DNA from: Trypanosoma brucei gambiense DAL972
Taxonomy: Eukaryota > Euglenozoa > Kinetoplastea > Trypanosomatida > Trypanosomatidae
Assembly: GCF_000210295.1 (NCBI RefSeq)
Contig: NC_026743.1
Span: 2,294,001 to 2,358,000 of the forward strand
Reading direction: 5' to 3'
DNA: 64,000 nt
The position numbers and the translations under genes are program-made. The notes under the pieces were generated by a model that worked only from the letters and a program-made list of their open reading frames with translations, was not told where the DNA came from and did not search any database. Each line of letters opens with the position of its first letter. The first letter of the stretch is position 1. Below are positions 8,738-17,800 of the stretch, piece by piece.

Positions 8738-11671
8738 ATGGAGCAGGCACAGCGGCCGCCGGACAATGTGATGGGTGTTATGCGTTGTGCTGTTGAGCGG
8801 GGTCGCAAGTCATTCGTTGCCTACAAGAAACGTTTTTGGGTTGTTGATGAGACACAAGGCCGTTTAGAGGTGTACAAAAATGATCAAGAGCCGGTACCGC
8901 TAGATAGGTTCTGCGCATCAGAGGTGCGTGGAGTCATTATATCTGGTGACAGACAGAACAAGTTTTATGGCCTTGTACTGCAACTTCGGCGTGGCCAAAA
9001 CATCAAACTCCGACTTAGCTCTCTGGCGGAACGGGATAGGTGGTATGCCGCAATCACTCGTCTCATCGAACGATGCTCCACGTACAATCGTGACTATAAT
9101 CTGTTGCGCGTCGCGCAACGGAGAACGCTGGTGGCAGGGCGTTTATTAGGGGTGAACATTACTTTGGCCGTTGCACGATTAAGTGATATCCCTGATGATC
9201 TTCTTCAGTACCTGGTGGAAGCCGTTGATGTTGCCATCGACACAATCTCCGCGGCGGTCCATGCATACGGTGGTGATGTGGAGGTGCCACGGCGGTACAC
9301 GATTACAGTAGAAGCGGGTCAGGATCGTATTGATACGGGCCCACAGTATGACCCAACTACAGGTAGTCTCCTGCTAAACGTGTGGATTTCACGAGATGTA
9401 ACAGGTAACGTTCGCTTCAATGTTGCGGATTCGGCGGAAGTGATGAAAATGACGCAGTCACACGTGTGGCGTGAACCGCGGATCGAGGGGTGGATCACAA
9501 CAAATCCAAGTTGCGTTGCTGTTTGCCGTGAAATTGGTGAAATGCTCGGAAGCAGGAACTTTTCATTTTCATTCCAGTGGGGCCAAAACTTACGGGATAC
9601 GGAGAGGGTTGAACAATATTTGCATCAGTACGTTCATGAGGATTTTTTGCGTGCAATTCATCGGAATATCGTCGAGGTAGTGGAGGATTTCAGACGCTCT
9701 GATACAGACGCTGACGATTCGTGCTATCTCAAGTACATTGGGGACTTTGTTTCTGGAATAGCTATTGTTCTGGATGAATCAACTGTAAATGCGGGGAAGC
9801 CACCTCTACTGCGTGTAACAACTACGGTTGAGTACCAGCGGCGTTGCAGGCACGCAGTGGTGCTGAAGTCGAAATACTTTGAAGTGTACCGGACGCAGCG
9901 TGTGCTGACCAAGTCATTGAGGTTGCAACTTGTAGAAGTTATTCTCCTAGCAGACCTGAGCAAGCGGCTGAGTGACAGTAAAACTGCCCTAACTCAAGCC
10001 ATTGGAGGCAACGAATGTGTGCGTATTATATGGGTTAACTTATTTCGCTCGTTTGCAAGCGTTGGCGCTCAGCTACCTCAATTTAAGTTATCTGATGTGG
10101 TCACTTCCATCACTAACACTTATTTGACCCGTCTAGAAAGCCTACAGCAGTTGGGGTCACTTGAGCTACCGTACGCTGGAGTGAAACCGCTTTACGCATC
10201 ACTTTTTTCCAATGTCACCACTGTTGTCGTTGATTTTGTGCCATTTAAGGAGGATGACGTTTCCCAACTGCCGGAGCCAAAGGTTCACGACGGTATATTG
10301 ACGGATTACATTGTCTGCTGCACAGCCGCTCAACAACGCGCTATGATGAATTTCATTTGTTCGCGAAGAGGTGTACCTCAGATTGATCGAGCCTATGTGC
10401 TGTTGAATGGTCTTTTTGCTTTTCCTTCGATGCCCGCAACTACCTTTAAGGAGTGGTGCGAGAAACAAGCATTTAATGGCGTGGAGGGATACAGTGGGGC
10501 GAATGACGATGATTCTAGCTCCCGCTCTTCTGGAGGAAGTGATGACTTGGGCGATGCTGTGGCGTTTGAGCGCAACGCGGAGGCACAAGTGCTCGATCTG
10601 CACCGTGTTGTGAGTACAATCTACGACTCGCAAGGTGCTGCCGTACACCTTAAGATCGGTGCGGATTCTATCCGTGATGCTATCGAAGCACTCGAACAGG
10701 CGTTTGACGGACGTCAGATTCGTAAGCACGATTTGGTGCGTGTACTTACAGCCAATCTACGTCGACTACGGGCTATTTATAGTCATGCTGTTGGAGGTGA
10801 AGTGATGACTCGTCTCGACTTAGATGCGGCAGGACGGCTTCTTCGTTCTCTCTGTGAATACAAGGAAAGTGAACAGGGCCTTGATGAGTTGCTTCAGCGA
10901 TGTGCCCAACAACGACAGCAGGCCGTGAGGCTGGGAAGCAGTGACTCGGTGCCCCAAGAAAGAAGATCGCTGTCCTGCAGCGCATCGGAAAGTATCTACG
11001 ATTTTCAATGTGTATCGCAAGTGGCGCTAAACTATGTTCTACCACGGGAGGTGAAGCTAGCCCGTAAAGCGTGGCGCGTCGGTCTTGTTGCGGGTCTTCA
11101 GGATGTTGGAAAAACGCTGATCCTCAACTCTCTTCACGGTGTCATACAACCGACATTTCCAACAATTGGACTTTCCCAGAGAGTAATCGCTTTTGAGGAG
11201 TGGGTGTTTGCGATGCACGAACTCGGTGGTCGAGAGAGTTTTCGTGAGAACTGGCGCTACTACGTTGAACGCATGGAGGAGGTCGATTTCTTGTTCTTTG
11301 TCGTAGACAGTATGAACAAACGCGCCTTCAAATATGCTTCCAATTATCTGCGTGAGATTACCAATTATTTCGTGAATACTCCCCTTGTTGTGTTGTTCAA
11401 CAATGCCCGTGTAGGCGTTAGAGGCGTTTCCTTGTTGGATCACTTGTCAGGTGCTGTTAAACTGGACAAAATAAAAAAACGGCAGCCAGAGAGATTCATC
11501 ATCGTTGGGACATGTGATATTACTGTGGTGAGCTCGTCGCACCGCACAATTCCTCCGACACTTCTTGAAACTATGCAGCGTCTTGGCGAATATCTACGCC
11601 GAGTGTCACCGCCGGAACGAACGCCCAGCGAACCAAAGAAGGGAGCTGGAGTTGAATACACAACGACATAG
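8738..11671 (+). CDS. PH domain protein with C-terminal degenerate Arf-like GTPase domain
   Basis: An in-frame TTG lies 24 bases upstream, but the first ATG is at 8738 and gives 977 residues. Residues ~8-118 form a PH domain: a basic strand with KKRFWVV, followed by strands and a closing helix with the typical Trp in RDRWYAAITRL. The middle ~650 residues are not recognised and include an acidic Ser-rich patch near residue 590-605. From about residue 780 the sequence follows the Arf/Arl fold: P-loop GLQDVGKT at 786-793, switch I with FPTIGL, and ELGGRESF at about 828-835 in place of the Arf DxGGQ motif. The base-recognition motif NKxD is replaced by NNAR. The PH domain suggests membrane phosphoinositide binding and the GTPase part may be a regulatory or pseudo-GTPase module. 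Both roles are inferred. Confidence 0.8.
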   Translation: MEQAQRPPDNVMGVMRCAVERGRKSFVAYKKRFWVVDETQGRLEVYKNDQEPVPLDRFCASEVRGVIISGDRQNKFYGLVLQLRRGQNIKLRLSSLAERDRWYAAITRLIERCSTYNRDYNLLRVAQRRTLVAGRLLGVNITLAVARLSDIPDDLLQYLVEAVDVAIDTISAAVHAYGGDVEVPRRYTITVEAGQDRIDTGPQYDPTTGSLLLNVWISRDVTGNVRFNVADSAEVMKMTQSHVWREPRIEGWITTNPSCVAVCREIGEMLGSRNFSFSFQWGQNLRDTERVEQYLHQYVHEDFLRAIHRNIVEVVEDFRRSDTDADDSCYLKYIGDFVSGIAIVLDESTVNAGKPPLLRVTTTVEYQRRCRHAVVLKSKYFEVYRTQRVLTKSLRLQLVEVILLADLSKRLSDSKTALTQAIGGNECVRIIWVNLFRSFASVGAQLPQFKLSDVVTSITNTYLTRLESLQQLGSLELPYAGVKPLYASLFSNVTTVVVDFVPFKEDDVSQLPEPKVHDGILTDYIVCCTAAQQRAMMNFICSRRGVPQIDRAYVLLNGLFAFPSMPATTFKEWCEKQAFNGVEGYSGANDDDSSSRSSGGSDDLGDAVAFERNAEAQVLDLHRVVSTIYDSQGAAVHLKIGADSIRDAIEALEQAFDGRQIRKHDLVRVLTANLRRLRAIYSHAVGGEVMTRLDLDAAGRLLRSLCEYKESEQGLDELLQRCAQQRQQAVRLGSSDSVPQERRSLSCSASESIYDFQCVSQVALNYVLPREVKLARKAWRVGLVAGLQDVGKTLILNSLHGVIQPTFPTIGLSQRVIAFEEWVFAMHELGGRESFRENWRYYVERMEEVDFLFFVVDSMNKRAFKYASNYLREITNYFVNTPLVVLFNNARVGVRGVSLLDHLSGAVKLDKIKKRQPERFIIVGTCDITVVSSSHRTIPPTLLETMQRLGEYLRRVSPPERTPSEPKKGAGVEYTTT

Positions 11672-12527
11672 CTCTTGATCTCGTTATGTTGCTGTGACTT
11701 GCACTATGTGGTCTCACGGCGTACTTGTTTGAAACTCCCTTCGGAGATTCCCTCCCTTCTTTCTTCCCCCCCCCCACCGAGCGGCGCAGTCTTCAAACTT
11801 GGCACACGGGAATGGCCGGTAACTTATGCCTGCTTCATCATATCGTGCGCTTAATAACATTTCTGAAGGATTTACATGCGCCTTTTACTTCGCTTTTGAG
11901 CACCTAGCGGCCGGTAGTTGCGGCAACCTTCGGTAGATCAATGTTCATTCGACTCACCTTCTTGAGTTAAATATTGAATTTTAACGTATTCGTGGTTTTC
12001 AGTGATCTGCTAGTTGTGAACTCGTTCCTTCCTCCCCCCCCCTCCTGCACTTCTTTTCGTTGAGTGGTAAGTCGTTGGTCGGCAGGTAGGTGTCATGTAC
12101 TTCCATCCTCTCCATGTGGCTCCGTTGCTTGCTCCTGATGTCTGTATCGGTCAGACCTTATTTGGCTCTTATTAGGTGGGAAGCTGATCACAAAGGAAGA
12201 GGTTGATGATATATTTCACTCACACTTTTTGTTGATCACTACACACTGAGGACTGTGTGGCAGTACAAAAGCAGTTGATGTGGGAAAGAAGAAGAGATGC
12301 CCCCCCCCCGTGGAGCGGAGCGGAGGTTTGCAGGGGGATGAGGGCTGATGATGGGACTCTTCGGCCCGCACGGTGCGCATGTTGGTGCCTTTTGTAAGGA
12401 ATTGTGGTATTGTTTAGGATGTTGCGTTCCCTCACCGCCCACGTGAGGTGTTTACTTGCGACTGACAAAAGAAGGCTCCGGTGTGACGCAAGGGGAGGTC
12501 AGGTGTGTTCGTTTGAGTTCGAAAAAG
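11672..12527. other. Spacer with poly-C runs
   Basis: This gap of about 850 bases has no clear gene. It contains three C homopolymer runs near 11766-11776, 12033-12042 and 12300-12309, and a mixed pyrimidine tract around 12020-12060. It is probably the 3' UTR of the PH/Arf-like gene. AG dinucleotides at about 12470 could serve as acceptor for the small frame that follows. Confidence 0.4.
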
Positions 12528-12653
12528 ATGTTTCCCATCAAACCGAATTCGTCTGCAGTGCCACAGCTGCTTAGCTCAATTATTACGTCATTGTTTTTCG
12601 TTATCATCGTCACCGGTTTATGTTACCTTTCGTGGAGGGACTCTTCTTCGTAA
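12528..12653 (+). CDS. Candidate 41-residue single-pass membrane microprotein
   Basis: A short ATG frame of 41 residues sits in the middle of a 1.28 kb gap. It has a polar N-terminus (MFPIKPNSS), one hydrophobic stretch of about 19 residues (LLSSIITSLFFVIIVTGLC, ~14-32) and a charged end (WRDSSS), which is a tail-anchored or single-pass layout. Unlike many T-rich spacer frames it is not a translated homopolymer tract. It has room for its own 3' UTR and the next pyrimidine tract (12700-12730) before the SET-domain gene. I do not recognise a family, and coding status is uncertain. Confidence 0.3.
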   Translation: MFPIKPNSSAVPQLLSSIITSLFFVIIVTGLCYLSWRDSSS

Positions 12654-12953
12654 GAGAGAAAAGCGAGTGGCGGATGTGGTGCGGTTGATATCACAACATG
12701 TTTCTTTCTGCTTTTTGTTTTTTTTTTTGATCGTGATCTGTCCAGGGATCAAACTCGCTTCGCGTCCTTTTCACTTGAAGTCACAATTGCTGCCGATTTT
12801 TTTCTGATTTGCTCCGTTTACAGCATACTTTGGAACGAGGGAAAGCAAAATAGGGGAGAAAGGAGGTGTATGCGTATTCTTCTGTTTCACTCTCTTTCTA
12901 CATCCAGAAGGAGGATATTTTTTCCTCCTTTCACACTCTAGCCTAGTTGTGAA
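12654..12953. other. Spacer with pyrimidine tract and 8-bp hairpin
   Basis: The stretch holds a T-rich tract at about 12698-12730 and a second pyrimidine stretch at 12880-12906. A perfect 8-base inverted repeat, AAGGAGGA at 12908-12915 and TCCTCCTT at 12923-12930 with a 7-base T-rich loop, lies next to possible acceptor AGs at 12906-12907 and 12939-12940, just before the SET-domain start. Confidence 0.45.
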
Positions 12954-14357
12954 ATGAGTGTTTGCCTTGGCACGGATCCGTCTCCGCAACTGTTTGCAAG
13001 TTGGGCTAAGAAACAGGGCATCTTTCTCCACCCCGATGTAGCCTTTCTTGTTCCTACCAAAACAATGGGAGCAGGTGTGTTCGCTCGGAGGCAGCTTCCA
13101 AAGGAAACTGTTATAGTCAGCTGCCCATTCAGCAGTTCCATTTCGCCGTATGCGGGGCCTTCCACCGTTGAAGCTCCCTGTGTGAAAGCACTTAATGATA
13201 CCCAAGTAAAAGATAATGTATTGTACGTGACACTGCGCTTTATGGCAGAAGTTCTGCGGCCTTCATCGCCTTGGGTACCGTGGCTTAAAACGTGCCCGCG
13301 CATGTTAGACCACCTTTTTGGCAATGTGATCGATGATAAAGCGTTTTGCTCTGCTACATGTACCTCATTAGGTACTGTTTCGACACGGTGGACATGTCTT
13401 TCGCAACAACTGCTCGAGATGAATGTTTCCCAGCGGTGGGGTCTTGCAGAAGAGATTATGAAACGCTATCCCGAACACTGGCCGGAGGATCGCGCTACGT
13501 TTCCTCTTTTTTGTGAGTGTCTGGCCCTGGTGCTCTCACGCAATTTCCACCGTGAGAACGTTGAGGGCCGTGAAGGTCCTTACTTACTCCCTGGTCTTGA
13601 CATGGTCAACCACTCCTTTGAGGCGAACGCAATCCTGGAAATCCGTGGGGGCGGACGCAAGCATAGTTTAACCTTTTGTCTGGTCGCCTCCAAAGAGCTA
13701 CGTCGTGGAGAGCAGGTACTTCTTTCCTATGGAAAGATTGGTGCCGCACGGTTTGCCGTGGAGTTCCAGTTCGTCACGGATTCTGTTGTAGGGGAGGATA
13801 TGCTTCGATTTTCCGTTGATGTAATAGTGGACATAGTTGCAGCTATTATGGCATCGGGTGAAAGTACAAGCGACACAGAATCGAACGTAAGGATGTTGCG
13901 GCAGCGCGTGGAGCGACTACAGCGCCTTGGGTTTCTCTTCGATGAGGGTCTTTACATCTCACGATTACCACGCACTTCAATCAACCGTGACTTAGATGCC
14001 GTTGGTAGTTCGTGTTCTGCCTCCACTTGGGGTGCCGAGATCGCACCTGCAACCGTTAAAGATGTTCAGCGGTTCTTTAATGTTTTCCATCTTATGACGG
14101 TAAGCACTGGTGAGTTTGACCATCTAATTCACACCATCAACCGGGATTGGCAGGTGAAGCGCACAGATGCCTTGATGACCCTAGCGTCCAGGGTGATAGC
14201 TATGCGAGCAGAAGCAGCTCATCTGCAGCTGAATTTGGTTCAAGAGCAGTTTTCAGGGGAGGAACACTCCTCTCGTCGTAGGCTCATGGAAACTGTTCTG
14301 AACTCTGAGCTGCAGATGCTGGATACACTTCAGGAGTACGTGAAAGGAATGTGTTAA
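12954..14357 (+). CDS. SET-domain protein lysine methyltransferase, SETD/Rubisco-LSMT-like
   Basis: The 467-residue protein has the layout of the SETD3/SETD6/Rubisco large-subunit methyltransferase class. A glycine-rich SET start is at MGAGVFARRQL (residues 38-48). A long insertion follows, then LDMVNHS with the cofactor-binding Asn219-His220, and GEQVLLSYG with the catalytic-type Tyr259. The C-terminal ~200 residues are helical and fit the substrate-binding domain of this class. It should transfer methyl groups from S-adenosylmethionine to a lysine (or histidine, as SETD3 does) of a non-histone protein; the substrate cannot be read from sequence. No targeting signal is obvious. The start is the first ATG after the nearest acceptor AGs. 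Confidence 0.85.
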   Translation: MSVCLGTDPSPQLFASWAKKQGIFLHPDVAFLVPTKTMGAGVFARRQLPKETVIVSCPFSSSISPYAGPSTVEAPCVKALNDTQVKDNVLYVTLRFMAEVLRPSSPWVPWLKTCPRMLDHLFGNVIDDKAFCSATCTSLGTVSTRWTCLSQQLLEMNVSQRWGLAEEIMKRYPEHWPEDRATFPLFCECLALVLSRNFHRENVEGREGPYLLPGLDMVNHSFEANAILEIRGGGRKHSLTFCLVASKELRRGEQVLLSYGKIGAARFAVEFQFVTDSVVGEDMLRFSVDVIVDIVAAIMASGESTSDTESNVRMLRQRVERLQRLGFLFDEGLYISRLPRTSINRDLDAVGSSCSASTWGAEIAPATVKDVQRFFNVFHLMTVSTGEFDHLIHTINRDWQVKRTDALMTLASRVIAMRAEAAHLQLNLVQEQFSGEEHSSRRRLMETVLNSELQMLDTLQEYVKGMC

Positions 14358-14834
14358 GATTTTTTTCTTGTAGTCGCACAAGGGTTTCGGACGTACCGCT
14401 TGTAAATATATAGGGGGGGGGTGTCCAGTTCTTTTTTTTTTTTGAGGGTTCGGCGATTAAAGCTCTCAACGATCCCCTTCCTCCCATTTCGTCATTCGCT
14501 TTAATTATTTGGGAGCCGCTGGCTACTCTATAATTCCTGTTCCTGGTTGTTCTACTGTGGTACCATGACACTTCTTGTAGTGTTTACAGATGAGTCTCAT
14601 CTATACGCGCTGCCGCCATATTTTTCGATCTCTCCCACTTCCCCTATTTTCGCCCACCCTCAAGTCTCTCCTCTCCAAAGACGCATCTATATTTACTCTT
14701 CTGTATACGTGTGCACACAATTTTTATACACAACTGAGGTTAAGGTGTTGTTGGATCATTGTGGTGAACAATCCTGACGCGTATCGTTGCGCGACGTGGG
14801 AAGAGGTCGTATATATATATATATATATGCGCTG
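14358..14834. other. Spacer with G run, long pyrimidine tract and TA repeat
   Basis: A run of nine or so G residues is at about 14409-14417 and a T run at about 14432-14443. A long pyrimidine-rich stretch covers about 14610-14690, with AGs near 14664 and 14684 as likely splice acceptors. A (AT)9 repeat at 14811-14828 directly precedes the next start. A three-codon upstream frame begins at 14827. Confidence 0.5.
14811..14828. repeat. (AT)9 microsatellite at a start codon
   Basis: Eighteen bases of alternating A and T lie immediately before the main start of the tandem-C2 gene; the last repeat unit supplies the A and T of an upstream ATG at 14827. Length changes here could move the leader without touching the protein. 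Confidence 0.9.
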
Positions 14835-14835
14835 A
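14827..14835 (+). promoter_or_regulatory. Two-codon upstream ORF overlapping the main start (TGATG)
   Basis: ATG-CGC-TGA starts at 14827, and its stop shares one base with the main ATG at 14835. No other ATG lies between the likely acceptors (14664-14684) and 14827, so ribosomes would meet this frame first. Such stop-start overlap is known elsewhere to allow reinitiation; here the effect is inferred. Confidence 0.5.
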
Positions 14836-17800
14836 TGAGTAAGCTGCTTATCACGCTACATGGCTGTCATATAATGCATTCCCCGGGTCTCTCGACTGTT
14901 TCCCCTCGCGTATTAATAGTGGTGGATGGTGTGTACGAGTTCGTGGCTCACGGGAAAGCTAACACCTTCACATCCTACTTCAACGAGCTTTTCACAGTTG
15001 GTTACATTGACCGCTTAACAGTAGTTGAAGTACTTGTATACAATTCGTCAACCACGGGATGTGGAGACTACAACGAACAACAGTTGCTTGGGACATGTCG
15101 ATTATCCACCGTGTGGTTGTTCCAGGGGAAGACACCTAAGCAGCGACGCCATGTTTTGGCGAATGATGCCGGCATAGCCGGGACAGTTGAGCTCACTTTG
15201 ATGCTTGACACCTCTAGGGAAGGTAAAGGCAGCTTTGAAGAAGAGACGAACGAGTGGTGTGCCTCGCGTTTGGTTCGTTTTCTGATGCACAATGATAAGG
15301 GCCGTTTGAGGGATGTAGACCTTTTGCTTTCCACAATGGAGACTAATGGAGCGCCACTGAGGCCTCTAGCATCACCCAAAAAATGCGCAGCTGCTTCATC
15401 TGAGAGTTCGCGAAGCTCTTGCGCGGCTTTTGAAGAATTAATGAGGAACCTGTGCGAGGAGTATCACTGTGAAGAACCTCCGCAGTGTCGGGTCCGGGTT
15501 GCTTTGGAAGGTTGTACCTCTCTTGAAGAAAGTGACAAGCACCACTCATCAAATGTAATTGTGGTGTTTCGGAGTACAGCCGAGGAGTTCGTGTCGCCGT
15601 CAAAGCCGTACACGTCTAACCCTGTCTGGGGATCAGCGTTGGGTACGGCCACTTTCGACGTCTGTAACCCGGAGGACTTTGTGCTTGATGTTATTGTGTA
15701 CCGCATCACTTCGTCATCGGGTTATGTTGAAGTTGGCCGGGCGCAAATACGTGTTTACATGCTCACAACGGAATACTCTTCCAAAAGACAATATTTTATT
15801 TTCCGCCATGATAGTTACATAACGCCATGTGTTACAGGCGCCGTCCATATCACAATAAAACCGTTGGGGTTCGGACTGTCACCGAAAGATGCGGGTGGAA
15901 CCGCCGACTTGTTCCATGCTCGGTTGAATCGTTTTTTTTACCGCTACGATCGTCGGCGACTGCAAGAGGTGGATATTATTCTCTACTCTCGCAGGAATAA
16001 ACTGGATGAATTGATGGACGAATTGGAAGTTTACTACGGTCGTGAACCTGGCACGGCAGTACTGTGTTTGACTGTGGAGGAGGTGCAATCGTTATTGCAT
16101 GTTGCATCTACGGACCTCGATGGTGAGGATGTAGTAGTTGTGGTCACAATGGGTAGCCAATCGAACCGTACAGACGCTAAGCGAGTGACTGCGAACTCTC
16201 GAATAGTTTTTGGCAATGCTTTTCAGATTGACGTTGTTCGAGAAACTGATATGATACGGTTTGAAGTAGTGAAAGCAGGATGTGAGGACGTTGTGTACGG
16301 AAGCGTGGATTTTACTTGCCTCAGAATTCAGAAAGGTGTTGAGAATACCCGGACGCTGTATTTGGTAGGAGCTGCGGGCACAGAGAAGGCATTTCTAAGT
16401 GGAACAATAACAGTTACTTTTTTCAGTGAAAATTTGGGCCAGTCGTACACTGCTGATACAGAATCAGAGTGCATGTATGCAGGGCGTCTGCGTCGCTATG
16501 CGTGTCAGCACGCACCAGAAAAACTGCATCTTGTGGACGTGGCGGTTGCTACTGTTTTCGATACTGAGGGATTCATGAAGGAAATGAGTCGAGATTATGG
16601 CGAAGAGAATCCAACTTATGTGCTGTACATGACAGTATTGGGGTGTCGAAAGCTGAGGAAGCGTTTTGGGTTTACAATGAGTGCGTACGTTGTCGCTCGT
16701 ATGGGCGTGGACCGCTACGAGACACGTGTAGTGAGAAATAGTACGAAGCCGGACTACTTTGAATTCTTTGAGTTTTTTATAGATCAGTTCGCGCACACGG
16801 AACTCACCCTGGTAGTTATGGATCAGTACGACATGGGTACCGACAAAGAGGTTGGCCGGACTGTCATTCCCTTGGAAAATGCAATCCCCGAGCATCAGTA
16901 CAACCTCTGGTTGCCTCTCATGAAGGATGGGTGCTCCAACTGTGGGTTTGTGGGTGTGAAGTTTGTGGTAAAGGATCTTCAACTTCGCGACTCGTTGTGT
17001 GACCACGTCAAAGCAGGAACCTTCTCAGAGCGTTGCGGCCCTAGACAAGAGGAGCTTACATCGCCAAATGAGTCACGACGGACAACAGGTGTTACCAATT
17101 TTTCCAACGCGTTATACCACTTGTTTGGTGGGTGGGGCAAGAGAATATTCCGTGCGCCTCGGTGGCAGTCGTGGCGGGACGAGTCCAGCAAGGGGTTCTC
17201 CAAGCTCAAGGTATCTGAAGGGGTTTCGGGCTGTGAGCATGGATCAGATCACCCAGTGCTTGCGAACATCATTGACGACGGCATCTACTCTGCAAGTGAG
17301 TTCTTGCGACCCAGAACAGCGAGAACGGCACCCAAGTTATTATCAAATCTTCTTGTTAAACAGCGTGCTCGTCACACCCTCGTCCCGCAAACACCTAACT
17401 CTACCACAGGAAGGCGGTTTTTACATGTACACCTCCACTACTGTGACGACTTGGAAGAGAGGCGTTTAGTTCCTCCAAGCCCGTGTGTGATGCTCGCAAC
17501 ACTCAGGACAACATACATTTCGAGAACAGCGTTCGAAACTTGTTCACCCCGATATGACGATGTCTTTCATTTTCCCATCACTTGCCCAGATGAGGACTTT
17601 CTTACCATAACAGTCATGACAGACACGCCGTATGGTAGAAAAACTCTTGGGTTCTGTATGCTCTCCATAAAAAATGTTTGCTATGGCATGCCTCAAACGC
17701 GTTACGTAGCGCTGGTGGTCGCCCCTCATGGATCTGTGGCGCAACAACGTGGTGTGGTGTGTCTCTCCCTTCTTAGTGAGAATTTCGGTGTTGCCGTACC

